From: Lamellibrachia columna | Taxonomy: Eukaryota > Annelida > Polychaeta > Sabellida > Siboglinidae | Assembly: GCA_963662155.1 (NCBI GenBank) | Contig: OY759266.1 | Coordinates: 1,900,001 to 1,964,000 of the forward strand | Direction of reading: 5' to 3' | Length of the DNA stretch: 64,000 nucleotides | Shown here: piece after piece, positions 34,031 to 44,447 of the stretch | Layout: each line of letters opens with the position of its first letter | Position numbering within the stretch: position 1 is the first letter of the stretch | Made by a program: the position numbers and the translations under genes | The notes under the pieces: model-generated | Database searches by the model: none | The model's input: only the letters and a program-made list of their open reading frames with translations | Told to the model about the DNA's origin: nothing

Positions 34031-34337
34031 AGGAAAACTTTAACATTAGCTCCCTCCCCGGTGGTTTTCGCTTACACGACCGAACCACTGCCTACACATA
34101 AAATATATACATGCATATAGCAATACATTAGGTTATTATAGTTGTTACATTTCAATTGTAGTTAACATATAATATACACCTTGCAATCCATACGTAATAT
34201 AATATTGGCTTAGTGATATTCGATCACAATTACAGCCTACAGACTAGCAGAACGTAGTATATTAAATTTATTAAACATAATTGGCGTGTAATACATTTTA
34301 TACATTATGACGATGCGCGTGCGGAATAAGACATAGG
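34031..34337. other. Interior of the TIR-flanked element, right part
   Basis: AT-rich sequence without recognisable features. Confidence 0.45.
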
Positions 34338-34628
34338 AGCCGTCTTGCCCCATATGCATGGGGACCGTCTTGCCCCATATGCATGGGGACCGTCTTGCCC
34401 CATATGCATGGGGACCGTCTTGCCCCATATGCAAGGGGACCGTCTTGCCCCATATGCATGGGGACCGTCTTGCCCCATATGCATGGGGACCGTCTTGCCC
34501 CACATGCATGGGGACCGTCTTGCCCCACAAGCATGGGGACCGTCTTGCCCCATATGCATGGGGACCGTCTTGCCCCACAAGCATGGGGACCGTCTTGCCC
34601 CATATGCATGGGGACCGTCTTGCCCCAT
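34338..34628. repeat. 25-bp repeat GCCCCATATGCATGGGGACC (+GTCTT), 12 copies
   Basis: Each unit holds CCCCAT-ATGC-ATGGGG, a perfect 6-bp stem with a 4-nt loop; a few units are CACATGC or CACAAGC. Inside the TIR-flanked element. Confidence 0.95.
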
Positions 34629-34871
34629 ATATGTGTGTCTTAACACGATGTATACAAAACACAACATACCATTGCCCATTTTGTTTTGGCCCAGGTTACC
34701 CAACACCTATTTATAGCATTCAGCTTTTTGCTAGCTGCTATCATCATCCCACTGACATGCTGGTCGTGTTTTGGAAAATTAGACATTTCTAACTCTTGGC
34801 CAAAACTGGTTCAGCCCGACCGATTTTGGCCCGGACCTATTTTTGTGTGACAGCCCTCATAGTTCCGTCCG

Positions 34872-34904
34872 GGCACGCCCACACACACGCACGCACGCAC
34901 GCTG

Positions 34905-34939
<35 letters not shown>

Positions 34940-34942
34940 CAC
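34872..34942. repeat. (ACGC)n microsatellite
   Basis: CACACGCACGCACGC run directly next to the truncated 5' end of the antisense pseudogene exon. Confidence 0.93.
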
Positions 34943-35210
34943 GTTAGTACCCCTCACCTTCGCCACTGGATTGGTTTAAATTTAATTTTAAAGGTATGTG
35001 TGTTATGTATGAAGCATTAAAACAAAAGTATGCCGGCGGGTATTTGCCGCGGGTCACGCATGCCGCCATTGTGATTAGCCGCATGAAACATGTACAAATA
35101 CATATACAGATTAAACAGACCGTGACCCATTCACTAGCGGTCAGTAAGTCGAGTTCGGCCTAGGTACGTTGTCAAAGGTCTAACGTTAAATTTGATCGTG
35201 TGTCACATCG
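34943..35210. promoter_or_regulatory. 5' flank of VWA gene 2
   Basis: It includes TCTAACGTTAA at 35179-35189, shared with the same place upstream of gene 1 (about 830-840). No TATA box or other core element is clear. The presumed promoter is bounded on the left by the antisense pseudogene, so both may have arisen from one inverted duplication. Confidence 0.4.
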
Positions 35211-35684
35211 ATGGCGGGTTGGTCAATGGACGTACACGTCCTGTGTGTACACGTCCTGTGTGTACACGTCCTGTGTGTACTCGTCGTTTGTACGATGGTG
35301 TCGGCCAAATACAAGGCGTGCCCAGACGGAACTAGCAACGCCGACTCCAAGATGACGGCAATCGACACGGCTTTCGGTCGGTCCAACTCCACCGACGTTG
35401 TCTTTCTACTTGACCGTTCTAGGGGCATATACAGAGAGGCATTAGATAACACGAAGAAGGCCATCAGGACGCTTATGGACTACCTGATGCTCCGTCGCCT
35501 GCTCTACCTTCACAAGGACTACACCCGGGTGGCCGTCGTGTCATTCGGCGTCCAGAGTATGGTCGAGTTTGACGGCATCAGCAGCGACTCGGACACCGTC
35601 CACGCGTGTAACTTCGACGACAAACTCGGCAACATCGGAGACGCAGCAAATGAAACGCTTGACAACACAGAGGCAGCGCTGAAA
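35211..35684 (+). CDS. Gene 2 exon 1: signal peptide and N-terminal VWA
   Basis: Starts at ATG 35211 (ATCGATGGCGGG). The signal peptide contains three VHVLC units, against two in gene 1. The VWA is nearly identical to gene 1 in RRLLYLHKDYTRVAVVSFGV, at DNA level too. Ends CTGAAA|GTGTGT, phase 0. Confidence 0.87.
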
Positions 35685-38600
35685 GTGTGTATCTTATATT
35701 CATATTGATGTTCATATTCATATGATATGTGTATATCGGTTAAAGGAGTAAAACTTTGGAATGCCCTTGATAGTTCATTGATTAGATTCAGACAAAGTAT
35801 TGAATAGTTATGTGCTAAGTTCTTAACCATTTCTTGTAGAAAATTATAAACATCAGTTATTGTGTTTATAATATTACTTGTCGGGTATGGGAAAATCTAT
35901 GCTCCCGGATTCACAGCCAGAGTTCGGGGTTCAATGACTTGTCTTGTTCCGGTGTAATGACCTAAATTCTAAATAAATACGTTTCAATACATCACATTTG
36001 GCGACGACGATGAAAACTTCATGTCAAGAAGTATACCATGATTATCAGCGGTCATCACTGCATATAGACGGTTAACAAAAAGGAAGCCATGGCTACGCCG
36101 AGACTGGCTGTAATCACAGCCTTCCCGCAATATTCACGAAAAATTACAACGCGTCAAATCGGCTTCACGCAAACCAGCATTCAATTCATGTCACGGCACG
36201 GCAACTTGCCGGAGTTTACGGGGAAGGATTGGTCTTTCTATCAGGACAGGCTTGATTTTATTTTGAGGCGAATGACATTGACGACGCCGCCTCAAGTAAG
36301 CGTCGAGCAATACTTTTAACAGCCGCGGGTGCCGAAACTTGTACTTTGCTCCGAAGCCTAGCATCGTCAGACGTCACGTACGCCGGCTGACCTGAAGTAC
36401 GTTGAACTGTGCAAATTGCTACAAACGCATTCTGAACCGAAACCAAACACAGTTTTGCAACGGTACAACGCCTATTCTGCGTACCGGAAGAAGGAACAGT
36501 CAATAGGTTACTTTGTAGCCGAACTGAAAATTCTGGCCAGAAACTGTGTTTTTGGTCAAACTGTCAGCTCAGTTGATCCTGGAAGAAAATCTAAGGGACT
36601 AGTTAATTTGTAGAGTAGCAGATTCGGCCATTCAAAGATGATTGTTGGGAGAAGCTGACCTTGATTTAAGAAAGAAACCACACGCTCAGACTCGCCAGAA
36701 ACCATGTTTCAGATGTGGCAAAACGTCTCATTCGGCGGACGAGTGTCACTACAAGGATGCTCAATGCCGATATTGTCACAAAGATGGACACATCGTGAAC
36801 AACTGTTTCACAAAACAGAAAGCATAAAAATGGAAAAGAAACCTCACTCATCAGCTGACGGCACCGATACAAGACTGTGTCCCATCTGAGCACACTGGAG
36901 CGACATACAACATGTTCAGTATGACGTCGTTACCCAAATACAAGTAGATGGGAAGACGCTTCTGATGGAAGTAGATACAGGTGCCACTCTCTCGATCATC
37001 AGTGAAGAAACGTTGCACAAACACTAGCGAAACTCGGCACGGCCTAACATGAGATCCACAAAGGACACGCTTCGCACATATACAGGACAGTGTGTGAAGA
37101 TCATGGGTGTCATCAACGTCATGGTAGAAGCTACAACTGGCGACCAACATCAGCTTCCGCTCATGGTCGTGCCCGGCAACGGTCCAAGCTTACTTGGCAG
37201 GAACTGGCTGAGTAAACTCAAACTGGACTGGGGTGTGGTTCATCAGTTGAATATATCACACTCAACACGGAAGCAGAAACCTCAACTGCTCTTAGCTGCC
37301 TTCCAGTAGGTGGAGCTCAGAGACATCTACCAGTGCCAGCTGACATGATACTGACGATGCAGTAATTTGACATGTCTCCTGTCACTGCAAGTAACATACG
37401 TCGTGAAACTATCGAAGTGGATAGACACTCACCTTACGTCCGGCTCAACATCAGCTATTACTATCAGCAAACTGCGACAGTCGTTTAGCACTTATGGCAT
37501 CCCTGATGTCATCGTCAGTGACAACGCCACTGGTTTCGTCAGTGAAGAGTTTCAAGATTTTTGCCGACACAATGGCATCAAGCACATTACGCGTGCTCCA
37601 CACCACCCTGCCTCTAATGGCCTAGCCGAACGAACCGTTGAAATTGTAAAAGAAGGAGTAAAGCGCATGCATGGATGTGACTTGGAAACCAAGCTAGCAC
37701 GCTTCCTCTTCGATTACCGCACCACACCTCACTCCACGACGGGCATAGCCCCTGCTGAACTATTAATTCACCTGATCAGACCAGACATAGGTGTAAAGGT
37801 CGTAGCTGAACAGACCAAGCAGAAGGCGAAAAATGACCGTCATACCATAGTTCGAACCTTCCAAACCTGTTGAATTGGTGTACCACGATAACACTGCAAG
37901 TTGGGTACCGGGCACGATCGATCTTCAGACTGGGCCGGTATCTTACACCGTCCGTCTCGAAGATGGCACTATTGCACGCCATCACATCGATCAGCTGCAG
38001 AGAAGACTGTCGAGTCATTTGGTGACGTTTAATGACTTGTCTTGTTCCGGTGTAGCGACCTAACCAAGTGGTTCTAAATAAATACGTTTCAATACATCAC
38101 ATTACTGTAAACTAAATTAATGATCAGCCGAAGGTAAACATTTTAGAAATGTTAGACATATTATAGATTGTTATTTTATATTGTTATAAAAGTTTTCAAA
38201 TCATGTAAAATATTTTCTTTTGACCTGCTATGAATATACATGTAAATTGTGTTGTTGCACTTTGAATCTTGACAATATTGACACTCTAATGTATACAGTA
38301 GTTATACGTTCAATCAAGTATTTTATTCTAGATATGTTACTAAGATAAATTACTGAAAGAGTAAACGTTAGAAGTATTACATTTCTTCTGACCCTTTTTT
38401 GACAAATTGCAATTAGTGTTATGTACTGTATAAATTATGTAAATGTATTTTTGTGGAAAAACCATTAATTCACACATTCATATTACCTCTTAAAAACGTT
38501 TTGGTCGAGAAGAAACTTCACCAAACATTTGTGTGCACATTATAAACAAAATATACATAATATGTGTATCAAGAAGTTTGACAATGTATGTAGGTAGCCG

Positions 38601-40465
38601 ATGAGATGTTCAGTTCGACCTCGAGGAAAGGCGCCAACAAGATTCTATGGGTGTTCTCCGACGGTGAATATGACATCTCCAGCGCTGTAGGAAAGCTGAA
38701 ACGACAAGGAATTACAGGTACGTGCACATGATCTCGTCAGATGCTTGGTGGCAGTACTATGTATGCGTAGATCTTGTAAATAGTAAACAGTCAGTGGCGT
38801 ATCTAGGATATGGCAAGGGGGGAGGCCACAGTGGGACCTATATAATTACCTATTATGACTAGCGGCGCAACGGAAAAAAAATGCGGAAGAAAAAAAAATA
38901 GCCAAAGGGGGCCACGATCCAGTGATCCTCCCCTAAATACGACATTGAGCGAAATGTTTGTAGACGTAAGGATTTTTAAGACTGTTTTGAACTGCGTCTC
39001 TAGGGCAGACAGCTGATGTTTAAGAGGTGCAGGTCCCACGTCTGCCGCGTGCTGGTCGCGGCCACGGAGCCTCTCCGGGACTGTGTATAATAATAAGACA
39101 ATTAGACTATGTAGATCATTTTCAACGACATGAACACTTGTTTTCAACAATGTCCTTGCATTCAGTTGCTTTCTGTGTGACGATCATAAACTCAGTTCCG
39201 TGTGGGTAGATTAACTAAACTCTTGGATCGACATTTTTGCTCATACTTTTTAAATAATGTATTCGTGTATATGGCATTTTAGGCCAGTACTATATAATGA
39301 CAACTGATTAAAAGTGTGTCCTCAATTCGATTTTTTTGCTCATCTCATTTCACTATTTTGGAGACCTGCACAGTGTTCAGAATTTTGAATATATATTCTA
39401 TAGAGCCTTACCAGATCTAACGACTAAAGTAAATTGTTTTGATAATTTGAACAAATATATGCGCTTTTTAGTTAAACTGACTGCATATATTACTTAAGAT
39501 ATTCACACACTACATATTTGGACATCGAAGAACAGGATTCGCGATAGGCTAGATCAGTTGAGGATGCAGTTTTAAGACTTTTAAACCTACCTTATGTGTA
39601 TCCTCAGTGTTCTCGGTCGGAATCGGGAGCCCCCCGAACGGGTGGATGAGCACAGCCGAAAGAGAGAACACCATCATGTCTGTCGCCAAAGACAGGTACC
39701 ACTACGCATGCGCAAAAGACTGGACGTCGATCATAGGGAAAGCGATTAGGAAGGACGAAGGCATCGGTAGGTTGGCTCTCCTTGTCTTCAGTGGCCGTGC
39801 GACAGAGGATGACACCCTAGCAGCGTTAACCCGACTAGGGGGACATGACACCCTAGCAGCGTTAACCCGACTAGGGGGACATGACACCCTAGCAGCGTTA
39901 ACCCGACTAGGGGGACATGACACCCTAGCAGCGTTAACTCGACTGGGGGACATGACACCCTAGCAGCGTTAACTCGACTTGGGGGACACGGGTCATGTTA
40001 CTGGGAAAAAACAGTGTCAGAAACCAAAACGGTGCAGCTGTACTATTTAAGCAAACAAACGGCTGACACACTTACTAATGAAGGCGTTCCCGCAATCGAA
40101 TCACCAACATGTTCAACATACTCCACTAATTATGATGTTATAATGTTATATTATAATGTTTGTGGTGGTGGTGTGTGTGTTAGTGGTGGTCTGTTTATTG
40201 GTGGTGGTTTGTGTGTTAATGACAGTATGTGTATTCATAGGCGGATCCAGAGGGGGGGGGTCCAGGGGGTCCGGCCCCTCCTTTTTGAGTACCAAAAAAT
40301 CCATTGCAATTGCAATTGCAAAGGCATTGCCAAGAAACAACACAAGCTCAAACTTGTAGCTTACTACGTACAAACTCTTTAGTAGCAGTCAGACGTCTTC
40401 AAACACTGATCTATCATAGGCACGGGCGTCCGCAGGAATTTTTCCAGGGAGGGACAAGAAAGAAG

Positions 40466-40526
<61 letters not shown>

Positions 40527-43055
40527 AAGTAAAGTTAACATATACTTTGAGCTCACGAACACGACTTATGCTAGACGTTACCTGTCTACGTCATCCGTTT
40601 AAGCCATACTTATGCTATATTTATCCAAGGAAATCAAGCCCCGTGGCCATTGAGCTTAATTCACTAGGGTTCGTGTAAAGGCATAAATGTAGGCTCGCTC
40701 ATGTGAGATTCATCTGGAAACAGTTTGTCAAATGTTCATAGAAAGGAACAAACGGAAAATGTTCTCAAGCTACATACCGTATCACTAATCAACGTGGCTC
40801 AAATCATAATATTATCACAATGGAAGAAGCAACGTGTAGTGGAGCTTGTTGCGTAATGATTAACAACATTAAATTATTGTTACATGTTATTAAAACACAG
40901 CTGATACAAGTTTCTAGTATCTAGTTGTTTCCAGCACCCGGCAACGTTCTATTAACTTACTATAGCCCTTATAATTACATTGTGGTTAGAATATTATGGT
41001 CTTTTGAGGTCTCATTCAACTAGTTAGCCTTTTCAGAACTTTATGTCTTTATCACCAAGCCGACCTCAGTGGTTCTTTAATGTCCCAAATTGAGACGGGA
41101 CCGACATTACCGACGGACAGTTTAGTTACGAGGGATACACAGTCCACAATGTTGAGAGCCAGGTTTATACACCAAATCTACCGTGTCCGGTTTGCGTCTT
41201 GAATTCAGAACTTTGGCATGAAAGGCGGATGTGCTAACCACTACATTTACATTTTTGGGTTTGTATTATAAACACATAACGTCAATTAGTCATACTGTTC
41301 CTCTTTCTAAGGTGTATGTGTTTCTATGATGCGGTTTGATTTACATGGCGCAAAGTTATCAGGAAACGTTTTAATCTACCAGTTTGCACTCACTGTTGTT
41401 ATATGGTACTACTACTACTTTTAGCAGAATGTCTCCCGATTCAAATTCAGGTCATGAATCGAATGGTCCGCTTTATCCAGAGTAGTTTAAAATGCAACAA
41501 CAGTTTGGATAGACTCTCTTGAGAGGACAATCTAGCCCTTCGTGGTATTGGTTCATATATGTCTAAAAGTTTCAATTATACTTTGTCTCAGTCCAAACTT
41601 GATGCCACAACTTTCTATAATATGAAACCTAGCTACTTTTATTATATCATTCAGAACCACTATCAGAAGGGGCTGGATGAGAAACTATTAAACACAGTTT
41701 CCTTGGCAAAGGATGTGTTGAATAATATAGAGAATGCGTGTAGCACTTGTTTAGTCAAAGACGTGTTAGTCTCTTCAATTGTAATTGAATTGTACACATT
41801 GTTGTACGTATAAATGTATATTTTTACTATTACTACACTACCGTGCCTCTAGTTTGCAATAATGTCGGTACATAGGTAAGAAGATTACGTGTTGCTTTAC
41901 TCAACCGTTTTTTTTTTTAGTAAACATTTGCATTACTCTACTTGTTTTAGTCAATATTGCAATAAATGGCACATGACAGATGTTTAATTTTGTCTTTTCG
42001 TCTGTACGTTTTCTTCGTTGGAATACGCCTACCTACAGGTGTAAATAAAACAAAACCCGCTGTGTTTTGTCGAACTTCTAGACTTAAAAATAGTCGCATC
42101 TCGTCTACTGTAAATTTGACATTCAAGTTATACTTATGTGACAAATACAAGAAAATACATAGGACTACTTTATCACGATTTTTATACTTTCAACAAATCC
42201 TTATTAAAACGAGATACGGCCGAAGGCCTTATTCCTCCCCAAAATCCGTATTGCATACGGAAAATTCGTACAATGTCGCATGTCTGAATTTTGGGTTAAT
42301 TACATTAGGCCCCAACTCGCTTAAAATCAGATTATGGATGTCAATTACACCATTTCAAGGGTTTTGTCTAAAAACGTCAAATGGGCGGGAAGGTGGATAT
42401 CCCTCCCACAACCACCACCACCCACCCAGCCCCGCGGCGCTTCGCGCCTCATTTCAAGCCTTCGGCGCTTCATACATCACATTGGACCCCCCTTTTTCTA
42501 AACCCTGGATCCGCCCCTGTGTGTTAGTGGTGGTCCGTGTGTTAGTGGTGGTCCGTCTGTTAGTGGTGGTCCGTGTGTTAGTGGTGGTGCGTGTGTTAGT
42601 GGTGGTCCGTGTGTTAGTGGTGGTCCGTGTGTTAGTGGTGGTCCGTGTGTTAGTGGTAGTCGGTGTGTTAGTGGTGATCGATGGTGGTCTCTGTGTTAAT
42701 GGTAGTTGGTGTTAGTGATTGTCGGTGTGTTAGTGGTGGTATGTGTGTAAGTGGCGGTCTGGTGTTAATGGTATGTGGTGCTTGTGGTGGTTTGTGTGCT
42801 AATAGTGGTCGGTGTGTTACTTTTGTGTTAGTTGTAGTATGTGTCTTAGTGGTCGTCAATGTGTTTGTCTGTGTAAATAGGTTGTCTATAAAGCCCAAAT
42901 GTATACATGCATACACGTGTATGCTCCAGACGCTGACGACAACGAAAGAGCCTTGTACGTGCCCGATGACACGTACACAAAAGGAGAGTGTTCTTCTTGT
43001 CCGAGCCTAAAACGCTGCGTCTGTAACGTTCACGACAGACGCTACACTTGCACAA
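35211..43055 (+). CDS. VWA gene 2, partial (exons 1-4 only)
   Basis: Exons 35211-35684, 38594-38717, 39608-39766 and 42930-43055 are paralogous to exons 1-4 of gene 1, with identical phases (0, 1, 1, 1) and conserved splice sites. They encode a signal peptide, a VWA domain and the five-cysteine module; the frame is open throughout, 294 codons and one base. The MIDAS is altered: D68-R-S70-R-G72 instead of DxSxS, and the Thr at gene 1 T152 is Asp (D151), so metal binding is doubtful. Exons for the transmembrane helix, tail and profilin-like domain are not found up to 64000. They may lie beyond the window, or the gene may be truncated or make a secreted form. Intron 1 carries a gypsy relic; intron 3 carries a 36-bp array and an insertion of 2.3 kb. 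Confidence 0.78.
35931..38097 (+). mobile_element. Decayed Ty3/gypsy-type LTR retrotransposon, RT region deleted
   Basis: A repeat of about 65 bp (TGACTTGTCTTGTTCCGGTG to CAATACATCACA) lies at 35933-35996 and 38029-38096 and acts as short or truncated LTRs. TTTGGCGACGACG after the left copy looks like a primer-binding site. Inside are: Gag N-terminus at 36089-36319 (MATPRLAVITAFPQY); further Gag with frameshifts to about 36600; two CCHC zinc knuckles at 36705-36810 (CFRCGKTSHSADEC, CRYCHKDGHIVNNC); an aspartic protease with VDTGAT at about 36970; then directly an integrase core at 37400-37800 (SDNATGFVSEEF, HHPASNGLAERTVE). Reverse transcriptase and RNase H are absent, so the copy cannot be autonomous. 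Intron 1 of gene 2. Confidence 0.85.
38098..38593. other. Rest of gene 2 intron 1
   Basis: AT-rich sequence with no recognisable feature, ending at the exon 2 acceptor (TGTATGTAG). Confidence 0.5.
38594..38717 (+). CDS. Gene 2 exon 2: VWA strand ILWVFSDGE
   Basis: Phase 0 in, 1 out. VADEMF..ANKILWVFSDGE matches gene 1 exon 2, with the Asp-Gly preserved. Donor ACAG|GTACGT; intron sequence after the donor is also similar to gene 1. Confidence 0.86.
38718..39607. other. Gene 2 intron 2
   Basis: 38790-38945 (GGCGTATCTAGGATATGGCA and onward to GGGGCCACG) looks like the end of a dispersed repeat; otherwise AT-rich. It is 0.9 kb, against 6.3 kb for intron 2 of gene 1, because the minisatellites are absent. 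Confidence 0.5.
39608..39766 (+). CDS. Gene 2 exon 3: C-terminal part of VWA
   Basis: Phase 1-1, 53 codons; VFSVGIGSPPNGWMS and DRYHYACAKDWTSII correspond to gene 1 exon 3. Donor ATCG|GTAGGT. Confidence 0.87.
39808..39985. repeat. 36-bp repeat CTAGCAGCGTTAACCCGACT, 5 copies
   Basis: It begins about 40 bp after the exon 3 donor of gene 2. The orthologous spot in gene 1 has one copy (8116-8152). Copies differ at one to two sites, so the expansion is recent. Confidence 0.93.
40468..40523. repeat. (TA)n microsatellite
   Basis: About 28 TA units. Confidence 0.97.
41050..41250 (-). mobile_element. Possible tRNA-derived SINE, minus strand
   Basis: On the minus strand TAGTGGTTAGCACATCCGCC (41224-41243) is a typical A-box region of tRNA-derived SINEs. 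A B-box-like AGTTCTGAATTCAAG follows about 25 nt later but is imperfect. No cloverleaf can be folded, so it is not called a tRNA gene. Confidence 0.4.
42930..43055 (+). CDS. Gene 2 exon 4: five-cysteine module
   Basis: Phase 1-1, 42 codons; DADDNERALYVPDDTYTKGE, then CSSCPSLKRCVCN and RRYTC. All five cysteines match gene 1. Donor ACAA|GTAAGTCACAA. This is the last exon of gene 2 found in the window. Confidence 0.87.
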
Positions 43056-43269
43056 GTAAGTCACAAAACGCTTTTATGTTATCTACTATGAACAGTCTAC
43101 GTTTGGTGGTTGATTGTGTAACCCCTGGGGTCAAAGGAGACCGCATTGGACTGACTGCTGAAGAAAGGGGAACTGTCGATGAACGCTGCCGGGACTGGAA
43201 CCGTCGTCCCCAGGGTCAGGGTCAGGGTCAGGGTCGTCGCTCGTCTTACGCACCCGTGGTCTTGCGCAT

Positions 43270-43273
43270 TGTA

Positions 43274-43340
<67 letters not shown>
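43270..43340. repeat. (AT)n microsatellite
   Basis: About 33 AT units in the intron after gene 2 exon 4. Confidence 0.97.
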
Positions 43341-43342
<2 letters not shown>

Positions 43343-43429
43343 AGCATTATTTTAGCATGACTAAGATTAGTGGTCACACATAGTGATCGTCTGCCAGTTG
43401 TGTAAGCAACATGCATTGCCAATGCCTTA

Positions 43430-43740
43430 TAATAATAATAATTATAATAATGATACATTTTATTGGGTATAGCGCCAGATCCAAAATTGTTCGGGCGCTT
43501 CACAACATATTAAAATACATTATGGGAATCAATTACCAGTTAGGGTTAAAATGCTGTGTTATAATCCGATGTGATTTGTCCGTCAACCCTATGCCAGCCA
43601 AATTATCTGATACATAAAATAACATGTCATTGATAGTGCTGCTATACATGGCGTACTTGTGTCGCTTGATGCTGTTGCACCGGGCGACATAAAAGGTCTC
43701 GTGAACTAAGCCAAGGGGTGAAGGCGCTATCTCCTTCTAA
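43430..43740 (-). mobile_element. Probable SINE tail, minus strand
   Basis: CATTTTATTGGGTATAGCGC then ..GGGCGCTTCACAA resembles the reverse complement of the AAGCGCTTTGA ... CGCTATATAA tail shared by many V-SINE-like elements. (ATT)n-like sequence lies at the outer end. The head is not recognisable. Confidence 0.4.
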
Positions 43741-44447
43741 ATCGCTAACGACAATGAATAGTCTGTGTACGGGCACCAGTGGGCAGCACAGGTCGCTGGG
43801 GAAACCCCTCAACACGAAACGAGGAAAACATACTAATGGTTAAATGTATGATTGAAGTGTGCGACCAGTGAGCAAAGATATTTGGACACATCGGACTTAA
43901 CTGTTGGGGAATGAAGTGGTGAAAATCACTCGATCTGGGGCGACGAATGGCTTGGTATAAAGTGGAAGGTAGTCTTGCGATAGTCTGACGGTAGTCTTGC
44001 AACATCCGTTTATGGAGGAAGGGTTGAGCAGTTGTGTGTAACAGTGGATTATTTTGAGTGGCTATTTTGATACATCCGGTCTGGGTATCATACTGCCGAT
44101 GAATAGGTTCAAGCGTTGGTCTAACTCTCTAGTCAGTCAAGGATGACGTAGTGTTGCTGCAGGCCTAGTGAAATGACTCACTGTGGTAACGATAAGGGAA
44201 CTAAACAATGCCAGGGCCTAGGGCATGTCTTGTCGTGCAATCAATTGGAGGTACACGTGCAATTAACAGTTGTGATAAGCACCTTGATAAGCACCCGAAA
44301 CACATTAACCAGCAAGACCAAACTTTCCTAGCGTTGTGGTAATCGATCATCACCCGCAGGATAATCAGAACTCGTGGAAAAAAATCGATTTAAAAAACTA
44401 ATTCGCCAGATATTCCTCGCATAGAATTTCATTGAAGAGTTAAGGCC
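43741..44447. other. Spacer before the 48-bp array
   Basis: I see no gene or repeat family. 43980-44000 has a short duplication (GATAGTCTGACGGTAGTCTTG). Confidence 0.45.

Larger units (their letters stand above)
31160..34850. mobile_element. About 3.7-kb element with terminal inverted repeats
   Basis: The left end (about 31160-31212) and the reverse complement of the right end (about 34850-34798) share about 45 bp, including a perfect core GGTCCGGGCCAAAATCGGTC. Subterminal copies of GGTCCGGACYAGTTTTGGC follow on the left. No transposase is present; the interior is mostly minisatellite. Both flanks belong to the same VWA exon in antisense, which is the evidence for insertion. Exact boundaries and target-site duplication are not resolved (plus or minus 10 bp). 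Confidence 0.7.
30735..34890 (-). pseudogene. Third VWA paralogue, antisense pseudogene interrupted by an element
   Basis: Read on the minus strand. 34890-34854 encodes ACPDGT, equal to the exon 1 segment at residues 36-41 of genes 1 and 2. The insertion at about 34850-31160 follows. Then 31157-30914 encodes VIDVAFGRSDVTNFVFLLDR plus SRSI (a complete DxSxS MIDAS) and TLMDYLMFRRLLY. It then jumps to FDDKL-type sequence: roughly 100 bp of the VWA core, including the VAVVSFGVQSM strand, is missing and the frame is lost. The end of exon 1 is recognisable (GAGGCAGCGCCGAAA), but the donor reads GTCG. 30838-30735 matches exon 2 (SANKILWVFSEGVYDFS) after a TTGCAG acceptor. The signal-peptide sequence is not seen; GTGCGT repeats replace it. 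Exons 3 and later are not found. Confidence 0.8.
40237..42512. mobile_element. 2.3-kb insertion with GGCGGATCCAG termini
   Basis: The left end AGGCGGATCCAGAGGGGGGG and the reverse complement of the right end (GGGGCGGATCCAGGGTTTAG) share GGCGGATCCAG and, further in, GGGGGGTCC, as imperfect inverted termini. A second dispersed-repeat end (GGGCGTCCGCAGGAATTTTT) and (TA)n at 40468-40523 follow the left end. No transposase is visible. A short frame at 41559-41813 (MSKSFNYTLSQSKLD) is unrecognised. It interrupts the 18-bp array. Confidence 0.6.
40155..42880. repeat. 18-bp repeat GTGGTGGTCCGTGTGTTA, split by an insertion
   Basis: Left part at 40155-40232, right part at 42515-42700 (regular) and degenerate to about 42880. 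The same unit on both sides of 40237-42512 shows that the element there went into the array. Intron 3 of gene 2. Confidence 0.85.

Noticed and set aside
41050..41250. tRNA gene
   Set aside because: A- and B-box-like stretches are present, but no acceptor stem or cloverleaf can be formed; it fits a tRNA-derived SINE head.
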